A program made the position numbers and the translations under genes. 64,000 nt of DNA from Massilia solisilvae. Its GTDB lineage: Bacteria; Pseudomonadota; Gammaproteobacteria; Burkholderiales; Burkholderiaceae_D. Location of the stretch: positions 558,001-622,000 of the forward strand of contig NZ_JANUGV010000001.1 in NCBI RefSeq assembly GCF_024753215.1. The letters run 5' to 3'. The notes under the pieces are model-generated. The model was not told where the DNA came from. It made no database searches and worked only from the letters and a program-made list of their open reading frames with translations. Positions 1 through 8,701 of this stretch are shown here, piece after piece. Position 1 is the stretch's first letter; each line of letters begins with the position of its first letter.

Positions 1-2
1 AG

Positions 3-1334
3 CGGCGCCGGCTGGAGAAGGAACTGCTGCGCCAGCTGTCGCACGACGCGCTGACCGGCCTGCCCAACCGGGCGCGCATCATCGAGATGCTGGACGAGGC
101 GATCGGCGCGGCGCGCGCGGCCGGGCGCATGCTGGCGGTGCTGGTGCTGGACCTGGACCGCTTCAAGAAGGTCAACGACGACTACGGCTACTCGCACGGC
201 GACGCCGTGCTGCGCGAATGCGTGCAGCGCATCGAAGGCTGCCTGCGCGAGGGCGACACCCTGGCGCGCCAGGGCGGCAACGAATTCATCGTGGTGCAGC
301 AGGGCGTGGCCGGCCGCCACGAGGCGGGCGCGCTGGCCGAGGCGCTGCTGGCGCGCATGCGCGAACCGTTCACGCCGCGCGGCCAGCAGGTGTTCCTGTC
401 GGCCAGCGTGGGGATCGCGCTGATGCCCGAGGACGAGGCGGGCGCGGGAGCGCTGCTGCACAAGGCGCAGGTGGCGATGGGCGCCGCGCGCCAGGACGGC
501 CCCGGGCGCTACCGCTTCCACACGTGGGAGATGGAGCGCGCGATCCGCGAGCGGGTGAGCATGGAGAGCTTCCTGCGCCACGCGCTCGAACGCCAGGAGC
601 TGGCGCTGCAGTACCAGCCGCGCGTGTCGATGGCCAGCAACGAGATCGTCGGGGTCGAGGCGCTGGTGCGCTGGCGCCATCCGGCGCTGGGCCTGGTCGC
701 GCCCGGCCGCTTCATCCCGATCGCCGAGGAGACCGGGTTGATCGAGGAGATCGACATGTGGGTGCTGAACGAAGCCTGCGCCTGCGCGGCGCGCTGGCAG
801 GCCCAGGGGCTGCCGCCGGTGCGGGTGTCGGTCAACCTGTCGGCGCGCCTGTTCCAGCAGGACGGGCTGGCGCGGCGGGTGCGCGCGGTGCTCGACGAGG
901 CCGGGCTGCCGCCGTACCGGCTCGAGCTCGAGATCACCGAAAGCACGGTGATGCACGACATCCGCGCGGCGCAGATGGTGCTGCACTCGCTCAAGCAGCT
1001 GGGGGTGGCGGTGTCGATCGACGACTTCGGCACCGGCTACTCGTCGCTCAGCTACCTGAAGCGCTTCCCGATCGACGTGCTCAAGATCGACCGTTCGTTC
1101 GTCACCGACGTGATGGCCGACCCCAACGACGCGGCCATCGTGCGCGCCCTGATCGCGCTGGCGCACGGGCTGGACCTTGAGGCGGTGGCGGAAGGGGTGG
1201 AAACGATCGACCAGCTCACCTTCCTGAAGGCCAACGGCTGCGACGAGATCCAGGGCTACTACTACAGCCCGCCGCTGTGGCCGGAGCAGCTGGCGCTGAT
1301 GCTGACCAAGAAGGAGCATTCCAGCCTGCATTGA
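3..1334 (+). CDS. GGDEF-EAL c-di-GMP phosphodiesterase, 5' end cut by window
   Basis: The reading frame is open from base 3, and the first residues (SHDALTGLPNRARI) are the usual opening of a GGDEF domain, so the true start and any sensor domain lie left of the window. The GGDEF signature reads GGNEF (bases 273-287), a substitution expected to abolish cyclase activity. An inhibitory-site RxxD (REGD, 246-257) is kept five residues before it. The EAL domain looks complete: VEALVRWRHP, NLSARLF, ELEITES, DDFGTGYSS, KIDRSF and AVAEGVET are all present, so c-di-GMP hydrolysis to pGpG is likely. It converges on flgN. Family assignment is firm; the loss of cyclase activity is inferred from the motif. 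Confidence 0.93.
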   Translation, partial: RRRLEKELLRQLSHDALTGLPNRARIIEMLDEAIGAARAAGRMLAVLVLDLDRFKKVNDDYGYSHGDAVLRECVQRIEGCLREGDTLARQGGNEFIVVQQGVAGRHEAGALAEALLARMREPFTPRGQQVFLSASVGIALMPEDEAGAGALLHKAQVAMGAARQDGPGRYRFHTWEMERAIRERVSMESFLRHALERQELALQYQPRVSMASNEIVGVEALVRWRHPALGLVAPGRFIPIAEETGLIEEIDMWVLNEACACAARWQAQGLPPVRVSVNLSARLFQQDGLARRVRAVLDEAGLPPYRLELEITESTVMHDIRAAQMVLHSLKQLGVAVSIDDFGTGYSSLSYLKRFPIDVLKIDRSFVTDVMADPNDAAIVRALIALAHGLDLEAVAEGVETIDQLTFLKANGCDEIQGYYYSPPLWPEQLALMLTKKEHSSLH

Positions 1335-1358
1335 AGGCGCGGGGATTCGAGCGTGAGC

Positions 1359-1393
1359 TGAACGCGTGGGCAGGTTTCCTGCCCACGCGTTCA
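1359..1393. repeat. Family A palindromic repeat, symmetric copy
   Basis: This is a near-perfect palindrome whose two ends are both of the GAACGCGTGGGC type around a short TTTC loop. Other copies have one such end and one GTAGGGTGGG end. It sits between convergent genes. Confidence 0.85.
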
Positions 1394-1402
1394 AATGCAA
1401 CC

Positions 1403-1425
1403 AAAAAGGCCGCACATGCGGCCTT
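1403..1425 (-). terminator. Rho-independent terminator of flgM-flgN
   Basis: Read on the minus strand this is a 9-bp stem (AAGGCCGCA/TGCGGCCTT) with a tiny loop followed by a T run. It lies 22 bases past the flgN stop. Confidence 0.8.
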
Positions 1426-1446
1426 GACGATGGGGGAGGGTGGCTG

Positions 1447-1911
1447 TCAGCCCAGCACGAAGCGCTTGGACGGCCCGCCGCCGAAGGAGAGCCCGCCGGG
1501 GCCGTACACGGTGCTGTCGGCGTTGGCACCCTGGGGACGCAGTTCGGTCAGCACCTGCTGGTTGTGCGCCATGTGCTTGTTGATGAGCATGCCGTTGACG
1601 CGGTTCAGTTCCTTGGCCTCGCGCGCCGCATCCAGCAGCTGTTCCCACTCGGCGCGCGCGCTGGGCGCGCCATGCGCCGCCAGCCACGGTTCCATGCCGG
1701 CTTCGGCCGCTTCGAACCCGGCTTGCGACAACAGCCGGTGGCGTTCGACCGCCTGCGCGGCCAGTTGCTGCACCAGCTGGTTCTTGCGCGGCGTGACCTG
1801 CGACAGGGCGTCCGCATCGGCCGCCACCAGCAGGCGTTGTTCCTCGCGCAGCAGCTCGGTGAGCGATGCCAGCAGCTGCCGCTCGGCGGCCAGGGTCGAA
1901 TCAGGGGTCAT
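1447..1911 (-). CDS. flgN: Flagellar export chaperone FlgN
   Basis: A 154-residue, mostly helical protein with the FlgN pattern: a long amphipathic N-terminal helix region (LLASLTELLREEQRLL) and a conserved LNRVNGMLINKHMAHNQQVL segment near residue 105. FlgN is the cytoplasmic chaperone of the hook-filament junction proteins FlgK and FlgL, both encoded in this window. It starts 9 bases after the flgM stop, so the two are cotranscribed. Length is close to the family norm (about 140 residues). Assignment is by motif and by context next to flgM. Confidence 0.93.
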   Translation of the reverse strand: MTPDSTLAAERQLLASLTELLREEQRLLVAADADALSQVTPRKNQLVQQLAAQAVERHRLLSQAGFEAAEAGMEPWLAAHGAPSARAEWEQLLDAAREAKELNRVNGMLINKHMAHNQQVLTELRPQGANADSTVYGPGGLSFGGGPSKRFVLG

Positions 1912-1920
1912 GCGTCTTTC

Positions 1921-2226
1921 TTAGCGTTTGCGCGAATGCAGCAGATCGCGGACGGTTTCGAGCAGGCTGTCGGCCACTTTTTCGGAGTTGACCTTGAACT
2001 GGCCGTCGGCGATGGCCGACTTGATCCGCTCCACCTTCTTGGTATCGAACGTCCCCGCGCCGCCGACCGCGCCGGCCAGCGCCTGGCCCTGCGACGACAG
2101 GCTCACGGTGTCGGTCGGCGCCTGGGTCGGGGGAGCGACCGCCTTGTCCGCGCCCCTGGTGCCCGCCGCCGGCGTACCGGCCGAGGGCAAGCCCTGGTTG
2201 CCTTTGAGGGTATCGTTGATTTTCAC
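1921..2226 (-). CDS. flgM: Anti-sigma-28 factor FlgM
   Basis: The gene starts at a GTG (bases 2224-2226) giving (M)KINDTLKGNQG, with an AAGGA ribosome site seven bases upstream; longer starts have no such support. The product is 101 residues, typical of FlgM. The C-terminal half (DTKKVERIKSAIADGQFKVNSEKVADSLL) is the sigma-28-binding region. FlgM holds FliA inactive until it is secreted through the finished hook-basal body. It is followed by flgN and preceded by its own sigma-28-type promoter, which would give the usual feedback loop. Confidence 0.95.
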   Translation of the reverse strand: MKINDTLKGNQGLPSAGTPAAGTRGADKAVAPPTQAPTDTVSLSSQGQALAGAVGGAGTFDTKKVERIKSAIADGQFKVNSEKVADSLLETVRDLLHSRKR

Positions 2227-2276
2227 AGCATCATCCTTGGTCTGACCGAAGCAACAAGCCCCGGCATCTGCAACCG

Positions 2277-2303
2277 GTAACGGCAGGCCCGGACGAAACT
2301 TTA
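2277..2303 (-). promoter_or_regulatory. Sigma-28 (FliA) promoter of flgM
   Basis: On the minus strand the site reads TAAAGTTT-N11-GCCGTTAC. The -35 matches the enteric FliA consensus TAAAGTTT exactly and the -10 resembles GCCGATAA, with exact 11-base spacing. It lies about 50 bases before the flgM GTG. Confidence 0.85.
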
Positions 2304-2329
2304 GCACAGCATGGGATTTTTTCGCGCTG

Positions 2330-3013
2330 TCAGAACGATACGTCAACCACCCCGCCGGCGCGGGCGGTGCCGGAGACCACGGTGCCGTTATTGGTGCGTA
2401 CCTGCACCACCTGGCCCTCGGCGGCATTGCCCAGCGCCTTGGCTTCGCTCGAGACCGAGAAGTTGCGGCCGTTGGACACCAGCCGCACCGCCTGCCCCTG
2501 CTGCACCACCGGGCGCGCCTTGAGGATGTCGGTGCGCAGCGGCACCCCCGAGGCCAGCGAGACCAGCGGGGTACGGCCGACCGCCTGCGCGATCTCGGTC
2601 AGGATTCCGTTCGGCATGGCGGCGATGTCGCCCTTTAACAACACCAGCTGCCCGGCCTCGATCGGCTGGCCCTGGGCCAGCGGGACGGCCGTGGTCACGT
2701 AGTCGGCCAGCACGCTCACCTGGGCCTGCAGGAAGATGGTCCAGGCCGGCGCGGCGCAGCGTACCCCGACCGTGGTCTTGCCCCAGGCGCGTGCGCCCGG
2801 CTGCAGGAATGCTTCAAGCGCCGGGCAGGCCGGCAGCGCCAGGCGCGCATCGGGCGGGGTAATGCTGACCTTGACCTGGCCGGGCAGGCCGGCGGTCTGG
2901 GTGGTAAGGAACTGGTGGGCCACGGCGGGCAGGGCGGCCAGGTTCTGGCGCGGCGGCTGGGCCAGCGCAAGCGGGACGGCCAGCAGCAGGGCGAGGAAGA
3001 CGGGCAATTTCAT
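2330..3013 (-). CDS. flgA: Flagellar basal body P-ring formation chaperone FlgA
   Basis: FlgA is a periplasmic chaperone needed for P-ring (FlgI) assembly. The chosen ATG at 3011-3013 gives 227 residues beginning with a signal peptide (MKLPVFLALLLAVPLALAQ). A start 12 codons upstream at 3049 is also open, and neither has a strong ribosome site. The C-terminal SAF-type region has GVPLRTDIL, VVQQGQAVRLVSNGRNFSVS, and ends in GVVDVSF. It diverges from flgB over a 167-bp shared region. Confidence 0.94.
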   Translation of the reverse strand: MKLPVFLALLLAVPLALAQPPRQNLAALPAVAHQFLTTQTAGLPGQVKVSITPPDARLALPACPALEAFLQPGARAWGKTTVGVRCAAPAWTIFLQAQVSVLADYVTTAVPLAQGQPIEAGQLVLLKGDIAAMPNGILTEIAQAVGRTPLVSLASGVPLRTDILKARPVVQQGQAVRLVSNGRNFSVSSEAKALGNAAEGQVVQVRTNNGTVVSGTARAGGVVDVSF

Positions 3014-3180
3014 GGCAAGCGGGCCGATAGCCTTGGGCGATGTTGCCATCTTAGGGGGCCGGTCCGGGCGGCCAAACCATAAATAGGCCGGGTTTGGCGC
3101 GCCTTCTCTATCGATTGGGCACAGGTCCGCGCCCGTATGATCGAACCTGTCATAACAGGAAAAGCCCGGAAAGGCATCCC

Positions 3181-3603
3181 ATGCTCGGCAAACTCGACGA
3201 CTACCTGCGCTTCCAGGAAACCGCGCTGGCCCTGCGTGCCCAGCGCCAGGAGATCCTTGCCTCGAACATCGCCAACGCGGACACGCCCAACTACAAGGCG
3301 CGCGACTTCGATTTCCAGGGCGCCCTGCAGGATGCGCTGACCAAGCAGAGCTCGCCGCCGGGCGTGCTGGCCACCACCAATGCGCGCCACATCCCGCGCG
3401 GCACCCCGGATGGCAACACCCTGCCGGACGGCACCCAGGTCCAGTACCGCACGCCGACCCAGAACACGGTGGACGGCAACACGGTGGACATGGACGTCGA
3501 GCGCGCCCAGTTCGCCGACAACGCGCTGCGCTACGAAGCCGGCGTCACCGTGCTCAACCAGCAGATCCGCGCCATGCTCGCGGCAGTGCAAGGAGGCCAG
3601 TAA
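3181..3603 (+). CDS. flgB: Flagellar proximal rod protein FlgB
   Basis: 140 residues (E. coli about 138). The start at 3181 is preceded by GGAAAGG. The N-terminus has the axial-protein signature ([19 protein letters not shown]) and the C-terminus pairs as a coiled coil ([18 protein letters not shown]). It forms the rod section nearest the MS ring. It is the first gene of the rightward flgBCDEFGHIJ run, two bases before flgC. Confidence 0.97.
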   Translation: MLGKLDDYLRFQETALALRAQRQEILASNIANADTPNYKARDFDFQGALQDALTKQSSPPGVLATTNARHIPRGTPDGNTLPDGTQVQYRTPTQNTVDGNTVDMDVERAQFADNALRYEAGVTVLNQQIRAMLAAVQGGQ

Positions 3604-3605
3604 TC

Positions 3606-4010
3606 ATGCGTTCGCTCTTTAATATCTTCAACGTCGCCGGTTCCGGCATGAGCGCCCAGTCGCAGCGCCTGAACGCGGTCGCGTCCAACCTGGCCAATGC
3701 CGACAGCGCCGCCAGCAGCACCGGCGAAGCCTACCGCGCCAAGCAGGTGGTGTTCGAATCGGTGCCGCTGGACTCCGGCGGCGCCGGCGTGCGCGTGAAG
3801 GAAGTGAAGGACGACCAGTCGCCGTTCAAGAAAGTGTTCGACCCCAAGCACCCGCTGGCCGACAAGGACGGCTACGTCAACATGCCGAACGTGAACGTGG
3901 TTGACGAGATGGTCAACATGCTGTCGGCCTCGCGCGCCTACCAGAACAACGTCGACACCATGAACGCGGCCAAAGCAATGCTGCTCAAGACTCTCACCCT
4001 CGGCTCCTGA
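3606..4010 (+). CDS. flgC: Flagellar proximal rod protein FlgC
   Basis: 134 residues, the same length as E. coli FlgC. It has the rod-type N-terminus ([24 protein letters not shown]) and the family C-terminus ([26 protein letters not shown]). It is part of the periplasmic rod, and its gene is almost contiguous with flgB. Confidence 0.97.
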   Translation: MRSLFNIFNVAGSGMSAQSQRLNAVASNLANADSAASSTGEAYRAKQVVFESVPLDSGGAGVRVKEVKDDQSPFKKVFDPKHPLADKDGYVNMPNVNVVDEMVNMLSASRAYQNNVDTMNAAKAMLLKTLTLGS

Positions 4011-4024
4011 TCAAGAGGCACCCC

Positions 4025-4744
4025 ATGTCCGTTACCACCACCGCCGCCACCAGCACCAGCATGAACGAGCTGATGGCGACCATGAACGCCAAGACCAGCA
4101 CCACCGCCGCCGCCGGCAGCGTGGAAGCGGAAACCAACAAGTTCATGACCATGCTGGTCACCCAGCTCAAGAACCAGGATCCGCTCAACCCGATGGACAA
4201 CGCCCAGCTCACCAGCCAGCTGGCGCAGCTGAACACGGTCTCGGGCATCAACAAGCTCAACGCCACGCTTGAAACGCTGGCCGGCAGCTACCAGACCACC
4301 CAGGCGCTGGCCGCGACCAACCTGATCGGCAAGGGCGTGCTGGTGGACGGCAGCCACGCGGCGCTTGCCAGCGGCCAGAGCGTGTTCGGCGTGGAGCTGG
4401 GCAGCGCGGCCGACAACGTCAAGGTGATCATCACCGACCCCAAGACCGGCAAGGATGTGCAGACCATCGACCTGGGCCCGAACCAGGCCGGCGTGCTGCC
4501 GATCGCCTGGAACGGCGTGCCCGACCCGAGCAACGTGGATGCGGACGGCAAGCCGGTGGTGCTGGCCGATGGCAACTACACGATCCGCGTGGTGGCCACT
4601 CGCGGCACCGACACGCTGACCGACGCCAAGACGCTGTCGCTGGACACCGTGGCCAGCGTGACCACCAACGCCAAGGACGGCGTGAAGCTGAACCTGCCGA
4701 GCAAGGGCATGGTGACGCTGGCGGACATCAAGCAGGTTCTGTAA
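4025..4744 (+). CDS. flgD: Flagellar hook assembly scaffold FlgD
   Basis: 239 residues. The conserved FlgD N-terminal block NKFMTMLVTQLKNQDPLNPM is at about residues 38-57, followed by NAQLTSQLAQLNTV. The C-terminal half is the FlgD Ig/Tudor-like region. FlgD caps the growing hook so that FlgE can polymerise, and is then discarded. It precedes flgE by 31 bases. Confidence 0.96.
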   Translation: MSVTTTAATSTSMNELMATMNAKTSTTAAAGSVEAETNKFMTMLVTQLKNQDPLNPMDNAQLTSQLAQLNTVSGINKLNATLETLAGSYQTTQALAATNLIGKGVLVDGSHAALASGQSVFGVELGSAADNVKVIITDPKTGKDVQTIDLGPNQAGVLPIAWNGVPDPSNVDADGKPVVLADGNYTIRVVATRGTDTLTDAKTLSLDTVASVTTNAKDGVKLNLPSKGMVTLADIKQVL

Positions 4745-4775
4745 CAGGCGAACGAATTCAACCGGAGAACAAGTC

Positions 4776-6302
4776 ATGTCTTTTCAACAGGGTCTCAGCG
4801 GCCTGAACGGCGCCGCCAAATCGCTCGACGTCATCGGCAACAACATCGCCAACGCCAGCACGGTCGGCTTCAAGGGCTCGCAGGCGCAGTTCGCGGACGT
4901 GTACGCCAACTCGCTGAACGGCGCGGGCGGCAACACCGCCGGCATCGGTTCGAAGCTGGCCGCCATCGCCCAGCAGTTCACGCAAGGTAACGTCGAGGCG
5001 TCGAACAACCCGTTGGACATCGCCATCAACGGCGGCGGCTTCTTCCGCATGTCGATGGGCGGCGTGGTGCAATACACCCGCAACGGCCAGTTCTCGCTGG
5101 ACAAGGAAGGCTACATGGTCAACGCCCAGGGCGCCAAGCTGACCGGCTACCTGACCGGCAACAACGGCCAGATCCTGGCCGGCGCCCCGGTGCCGATCAA
5201 GATCGACGCCTCCGACCTCAAGCCGGTGGCCACCAGCCGCGTGGACACCCAGATGAACCTGGACTCGCGCGCCAAGGTGCCGGTCGCGATGCCGTTCGAC
5301 GCCAACGACCCGAACTCGTACAACAAGCAGGTGCCGGTGGACGTGTACGACACCCTCGGCAACGCGCACGTGATGTCGCTGTTCTACGTCAAGTCGGCCA
5401 CCCCCGGCCAGTGGGACGTGTACGTGGCCAGCGACGGCGTGGAGTGGCAGGCGCAGCAGGTCGCCGCCAAGGCCCAGGGCGACGCCACCGCGCAGACCCT
5501 GCGCGACAAGTGGGTGGCCGACTCCAAGGCGATCCCGCCGGTGCAGGCGACCATCAATGCCGACCTGGCAGCCTACGCCGCGCAGGCCGGCAACGTAGTG
5601 GCCGCGGCCGCCGGTGCGGCCGGCGCCGATGCGACCGTGCAGGCCGCGATCAATGCGGCCGCGCTGGCCGCCGGCGGCGTGGCTGGCTCGACCCCGGAAG
5701 ACGTGGACAAGGCGATCGCCGCGGCGGTCAAGGTACCGCCGGTGTCGGTGGGTCACCTGAACTTCGACGGCAACGGCCAGCTGGTGGCGTCGTCCTCGTC
5801 GGCCTTGCCGCTCAAGTTCCAGATGCCGGTGTTCCCGCCCAGCGGCGCCAACGCCACGCTGCCGGTGGACATCCACTTTGCCGGCTCCACCCAATACGGC
5901 GCCGCCACCGCCGAAAAGAACCCCACCACCCAGGACGGCTACACCTCGGGCCACCTGCAGCGCTTCACCGCCGGCCCGGATGGCGTCATCCTCGGCCAGT
6001 ACAGCAATGGCCGCTCGCAGGCGCTGGGCCAGATCGTGCTGGCCAACTTCGAGAATCCCAACGGCCTGACTTCGCTGGGCAACAACGCCTGGGCCGAGAC
6101 CTCGGCCTCGGGCACGCCGTCGGTGGGGGTGCCGGAGACCGGCAGCCTGGGCGTGCTGCAATCGTCGGCGGTGGAAAACTCGAACGTGGACCTGACCGCC
6201 GAGCTGGTCAACATGATCACCGCCCAGCGCGTGTACCAGGCCAATGCGCAGACCATCAAGACGCAGGACTCGGTGCTGCAGACGCTGGTGAACCTGCGTT
6301 GA
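4776..6302 (+). CDS. flgE: Flagellar hook protein FlgE, with an Ala-rich insertion
   Basis: 508 residues against 402 in E. coli. The N-terminus (QGLSGLNGAAKSLDVIGNNIANASTVGFK) and C-terminus (LTAELVNMITAQRVYQANAQ) are canonical D0/D1 hook segments. The excess length corresponds to about residues 215-320 (bases about 5420-5740), a segment extremely rich in Ala and Gly with AAAAGAAGADATV-like runs, lying in the outer D2 region. It polymerises into the hook. Ribosome site GGAG precedes the ATG. Confidence 0.96.
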   Translation: MSFQQGLSGLNGAAKSLDVIGNNIANASTVGFKGSQAQFADVYANSLNGAGGNTAGIGSKLAAIAQQFTQGNVEASNNPLDIAINGGGFFRMSMGGVVQYTRNGQFSLDKEGYMVNAQGAKLTGYLTGNNGQILAGAPVPIKIDASDLKPVATSRVDTQMNLDSRAKVPVAMPFDANDPNSYNKQVPVDVYDTLGNAHVMSLFYVKSATPGQWDVYVASDGVEWQAQQVAAKAQGDATAQTLRDKWVADSKAIPPVQATINADLAAYAAQAGNVVAAAAGAAGADATVQAAINAAALAAGGVAGSTPEDVDKAIAAAVKVPPVSVGHLNFDGNGQLVASSSSALPLKFQMPVFPPSGANATLPVDIHFAGSTQYGAATAEKNPTTQDGYTSGHLQRFTAGPDGVILGQYSNGRSQALGQIVLANFENPNGLTSLGNNAWAETSASGTPSVGVPETGSLGVLQSSAVENSNVDLTAELVNMITAQRVYQANAQTIKTQDSVLQTLVNLR

Positions 6303-6325
6303 TGAATGATCGCTAACGCATGAAC

Positions 6326-6427
6326 CGTCGTCCCCGCGCAGGCGGGGACCCATGCTGAGTTCGCCACTGCCGCACACGCTGCCCAGTCGCAAACGGTCTA
6401 TGGGTCCCCGCCTGCGCGGGGACGACG
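6326..6427. repeat. Family B inverted repeat pair without a gene
   Basis: Left arm 6326-6359 reads CGTCGTCCCCGCGCAGGCGG and ends CCCATGCTGAG. Right arm 6400-6427 is its inverse, beginning ATGGGTCCCCGCC and preceded by GGTCT. The 40-bp interior has no ORF. It sits between flgE and flgF, where the run otherwise has tight gaps. Confidence 0.85.
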
Positions 6428-6457
6428 TGCGAACGATAGAGGTATCGGAGAACAACC

Positions 6458-7201
6458 ATGGACCGTTTGATTTACACCGTCGCCAGCGGCACCAAGCACA
6501 TCCTCGACCAGCAGGCGGTGGTCTCGAACAACCTGGCCAACGTCAGCACCACCGGTTTCCGGGCGCAGATGGATTCGTTCCGCGCGGTGCCGGTGCTGGG
6601 CCAGGGCCTGGACACCCGGGTGATGGTGACCAACGACAACTCGGGCTCCGACATGTCGTCCGGCGCGCTGCAGGTGACCGGGCGCGACCTCGACGTGGCG
6701 ATCAAGGGCAAGGGGTGGATCGCCCTGCAGATGCCCGACGGCTCCGAGGCCTACACCCGCAACGGCGCGCTGCAGACCAGCCCCAACGGGCTGCTGCAGT
6801 CAAGCGGCGGCCTGGCCGTGGCGGGCGAGGGCGGCCCGATCACGATCCCGCCCGATGCGTCCGTGATGATCGGCGCCGACGGCACGGTCGCGACCATGCC
6901 CTCCGGCACCCCGCCGGCGATTTCGACGGTGCTGGGCAAGATCAAGCTGGTCAACCCGCCCGACAAGGACCTGGTGCGCGGCGACGACGGGCTGTTTCGC
7001 CTCAATACCGGCGCCCCCAACGCCCCGGCCGACCCGCAGGTGACCGTTGCCGGCGGCGCGCTCGAGGGCAGCAACGTCAATCCGGTCGATTCGATGGTCG
7101 CGATGATCAACCTGGCGCGCTCGTTCGAAACCCAGATGAGCCTGTTGAAGAACGCCGAGAATAACGCCGCGAAAGCCAGCCAGATCCTCGCTTTGAGTTG
7201 A
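6458..7201 (+). CDS. flgF: Flagellar proximal rod protein FlgF
   Basis: 247 residues (E. coli about 251). It starts [35 protein letters not shown], the FlgF N-terminal pattern, and carries the AYTRNGALQTSPNGLL motif shared by FlgE/F/G. The C-terminus (GSNVNPVDSMVAMINLARSFETQM) is typical. GGAG lies seven bases before the ATG. The gene follows a family B repeat pair. Confidence 0.97.
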   Translation: MDRLIYTVASGTKHILDQQAVVSNNLANVSTTGFRAQMDSFRAVPVLGQGLDTRVMVTNDNSGSDMSSGALQVTGRDLDVAIKGKGWIALQMPDGSEAYTRNGALQTSPNGLLQSSGGLAVAGEGGPITIPPDASVMIGADGTVATMPSGTPPAISTVLGKIKLVNPPDKDLVRGDDGLFRLNTGAPNAPADPQVTVAGGALEGSNVNPVDSMVAMINLARSFETQMSLLKNAENNAAKASQILALS

Positions 7202-7265
7202 GTTGCTCTCCGCCATAATTTATCGTGCGTGGCGGGTCCCCGTCTGCCGCCGATAGGAGAACAAC

Positions 7266-8048
7266 ATGATCCGCTCGCTGTTTATCGCCAAGACCGGCCT
7301 CGAGGCCCAGCAGACCAACCTCGACGTCATCACCAACAACCTCGCCAACGTCAGCACCAACGGCTTCAAGCGTTCGCGCGCGGTGTTCGAGGACCTGCTC
7401 TACCAGAATATCCGCCAGCCGGGCGCGCAGTCGTCGCAGCAGACCACGCTGCCGTCGGGCCTGCAGATCGGCACCGGCGTGCGCAACGTCGCCACCGAGC
7501 GCATCTTCACCCAGGGCAATCCGCAAGCGACTGGCAACAGCAAGGACGTGATGATCAACGGCAGCGGCTTCTTCCAGGTGCTGCTGCCCGACGGCAGCAC
7601 CGCCTACACCCGCGACGGTTCGTTCCAGATGGATGCCAACGGCCAGCTGGTCACCTCCAGCGGCTACACGATCCAGCCGACCATCACGATTCCCGCCAAC
7701 GCCCAGGAGCTCACCGTCGGGCGCGACGGCGTGGTCTCGGTCAAGCTGCCGGGCAGCGCGGCCCCGACCCAGGTCGGCACGCTGATGGTCACTTCCTTCG
7801 TCAACCCGGCCGGCCTGGAAGCGAAGGGCGAGAACCTGTACGTCGAGACCGGCGCTTCCGGCTCGCCCAACACCAACACCCCGGGCACCAATGGCGCCGG
7901 CGTGCTGATGCAAGGCTATGTCGAGACCTCGAACGTGAACGTGGTCGAGGAGATGGTCAACATGATTCAGACCCAGCGCGCCTACGAGATCAACAGCAAG
8001 GCGATCAACACCTCCGACCAGATGCTGCAACGCCTGTCCCAGTTATGA
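7266..8048 (+). CDS. flgG: Flagellar distal rod protein FlgG
   Basis: 260 residues, identical to the E. coli length. [38 protein letters not shown] and [26 protein letters not shown] are near-invariant FlgG segments. It forms the distal rod that joins the hook. An AGGAGA site precedes the ATG, and its stop overlaps flgH by 4 bases (ATGA). Confidence 0.98.
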   Translation: MIRSLFIAKTGLEAQQTNLDVITNNLANVSTNGFKRSRAVFEDLLYQNIRQPGAQSSQQTTLPSGLQIGTGVRNVATERIFTQGNPQATGNSKDVMINGSGFFQVLLPDGSTAYTRDGSFQMDANGQLVTSSGYTIQPTITIPANAQELTVGRDGVVSVKLPGSAAPTQVGTLMVTSFVNPAGLEAKGENLYVETGASGSPNTNTPGTNGAGVLMQGYVETSNVNVVEEMVNMIQTQRAYEINSKAINTSDQMLQRLSQL

Positions 8049-8689
8049 AACGCCTGACCGCCTTGCTGCTGGCGCTGCTGGCCGGCTGCACCAGCGTGCC
8101 GACCTCGATCGTGCAGCGGCCGACCAGCTCGCGCCCGATGCTGGCCGACGCCGGCGCGCCGGCGGACGGCGCCATCTACAACGCCGGCTCCTACCGCCCG
8201 ATGTTCGAGGACCGGCGCGCGCGCCACATCGGCGACCTGCTCACCATCAACATCGTCGAGAAGACCTCGGCGGTGAAGGCCAACCAGAGCTCGGCCAGCA
8301 AGACCGGCAGCGCCTCGTTCGGCGTGCCGGGCCTGGCGCAGGGCCGCCTGGGCGCGACGGTGGGCACCAACGCGTCCAACAAGTCCGAGGACGCCGGCAA
8401 TCAGAGCAATTCGAACACCTTCAGCGGCACCATCGCGGTCACCGTCAGCGAGGTGCTCCCCAACGGCAACCTGATCGTGACCGGCGAAAAGCAGGTGGCG
8501 CTGGACCGCAGCATCGAATACATCCGCTTCTCGGGCATGGTCAGCCCCGATTCCATCCAGCCGGGCAACGTGGTGTCCTCGACCCTGGTGGCCGACGCCC
8601 GCGTCGAGTACCGCACTGCCAGCCGCATCGACCGCGCCGAGATGAACTCGATGCTGTCGCGCTTTTTCCAGTCGTTGCTGCCGTTCTGA
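8045..8689 (+). CDS. flgH: Flagellar L-ring lipoprotein FlgH
   Basis: 214 residues. The ATG at 8045 overlaps the flgG stop (ATGA), implying translational coupling. A lipoprotein signal ends in LLAGC (Cys15). The body has the FlgH blocks [23 protein letters not shown] and [27 protein letters not shown]. It builds the outer-membrane L ring. An upstream in-frame extension exists but has no support. Confidence 0.97.
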   Translation: MKRLTALLLALLAGCTSVPTSIVQRPTSSRPMLADAGAPADGAIYNAGSYRPMFEDRRARHIGDLLTINIVEKTSAVKANQSSASKTGSASFGVPGLAQGRLGATVGTNASNKSEDAGNQSNSNTFSGTIAVTVSEVLPNGNLIVTGEKQVALDRSIEYIRFSGMVSPDSIQPGNVVSSTLVADARVEYRTASRIDRAEMNSMLSRFFQSLLPF

Positions 8690-8701
8690 GGACTTGATCG
8701 C

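Noticed and set aside
3146..3159. Short palindrome CCTGTCATAACAGG upstream of flgB as a LexA-type box
   Set aside because: The central spacing is only four bases, unlike a LexA site, and a damage-regulated flgB is implausible.
3094..3180. A longer FlgB starting at 3094
   Set aside because: The extra 29 residues do not resemble FlgB. The ATG at 3181 has a good ribosome site and the family N-terminus.
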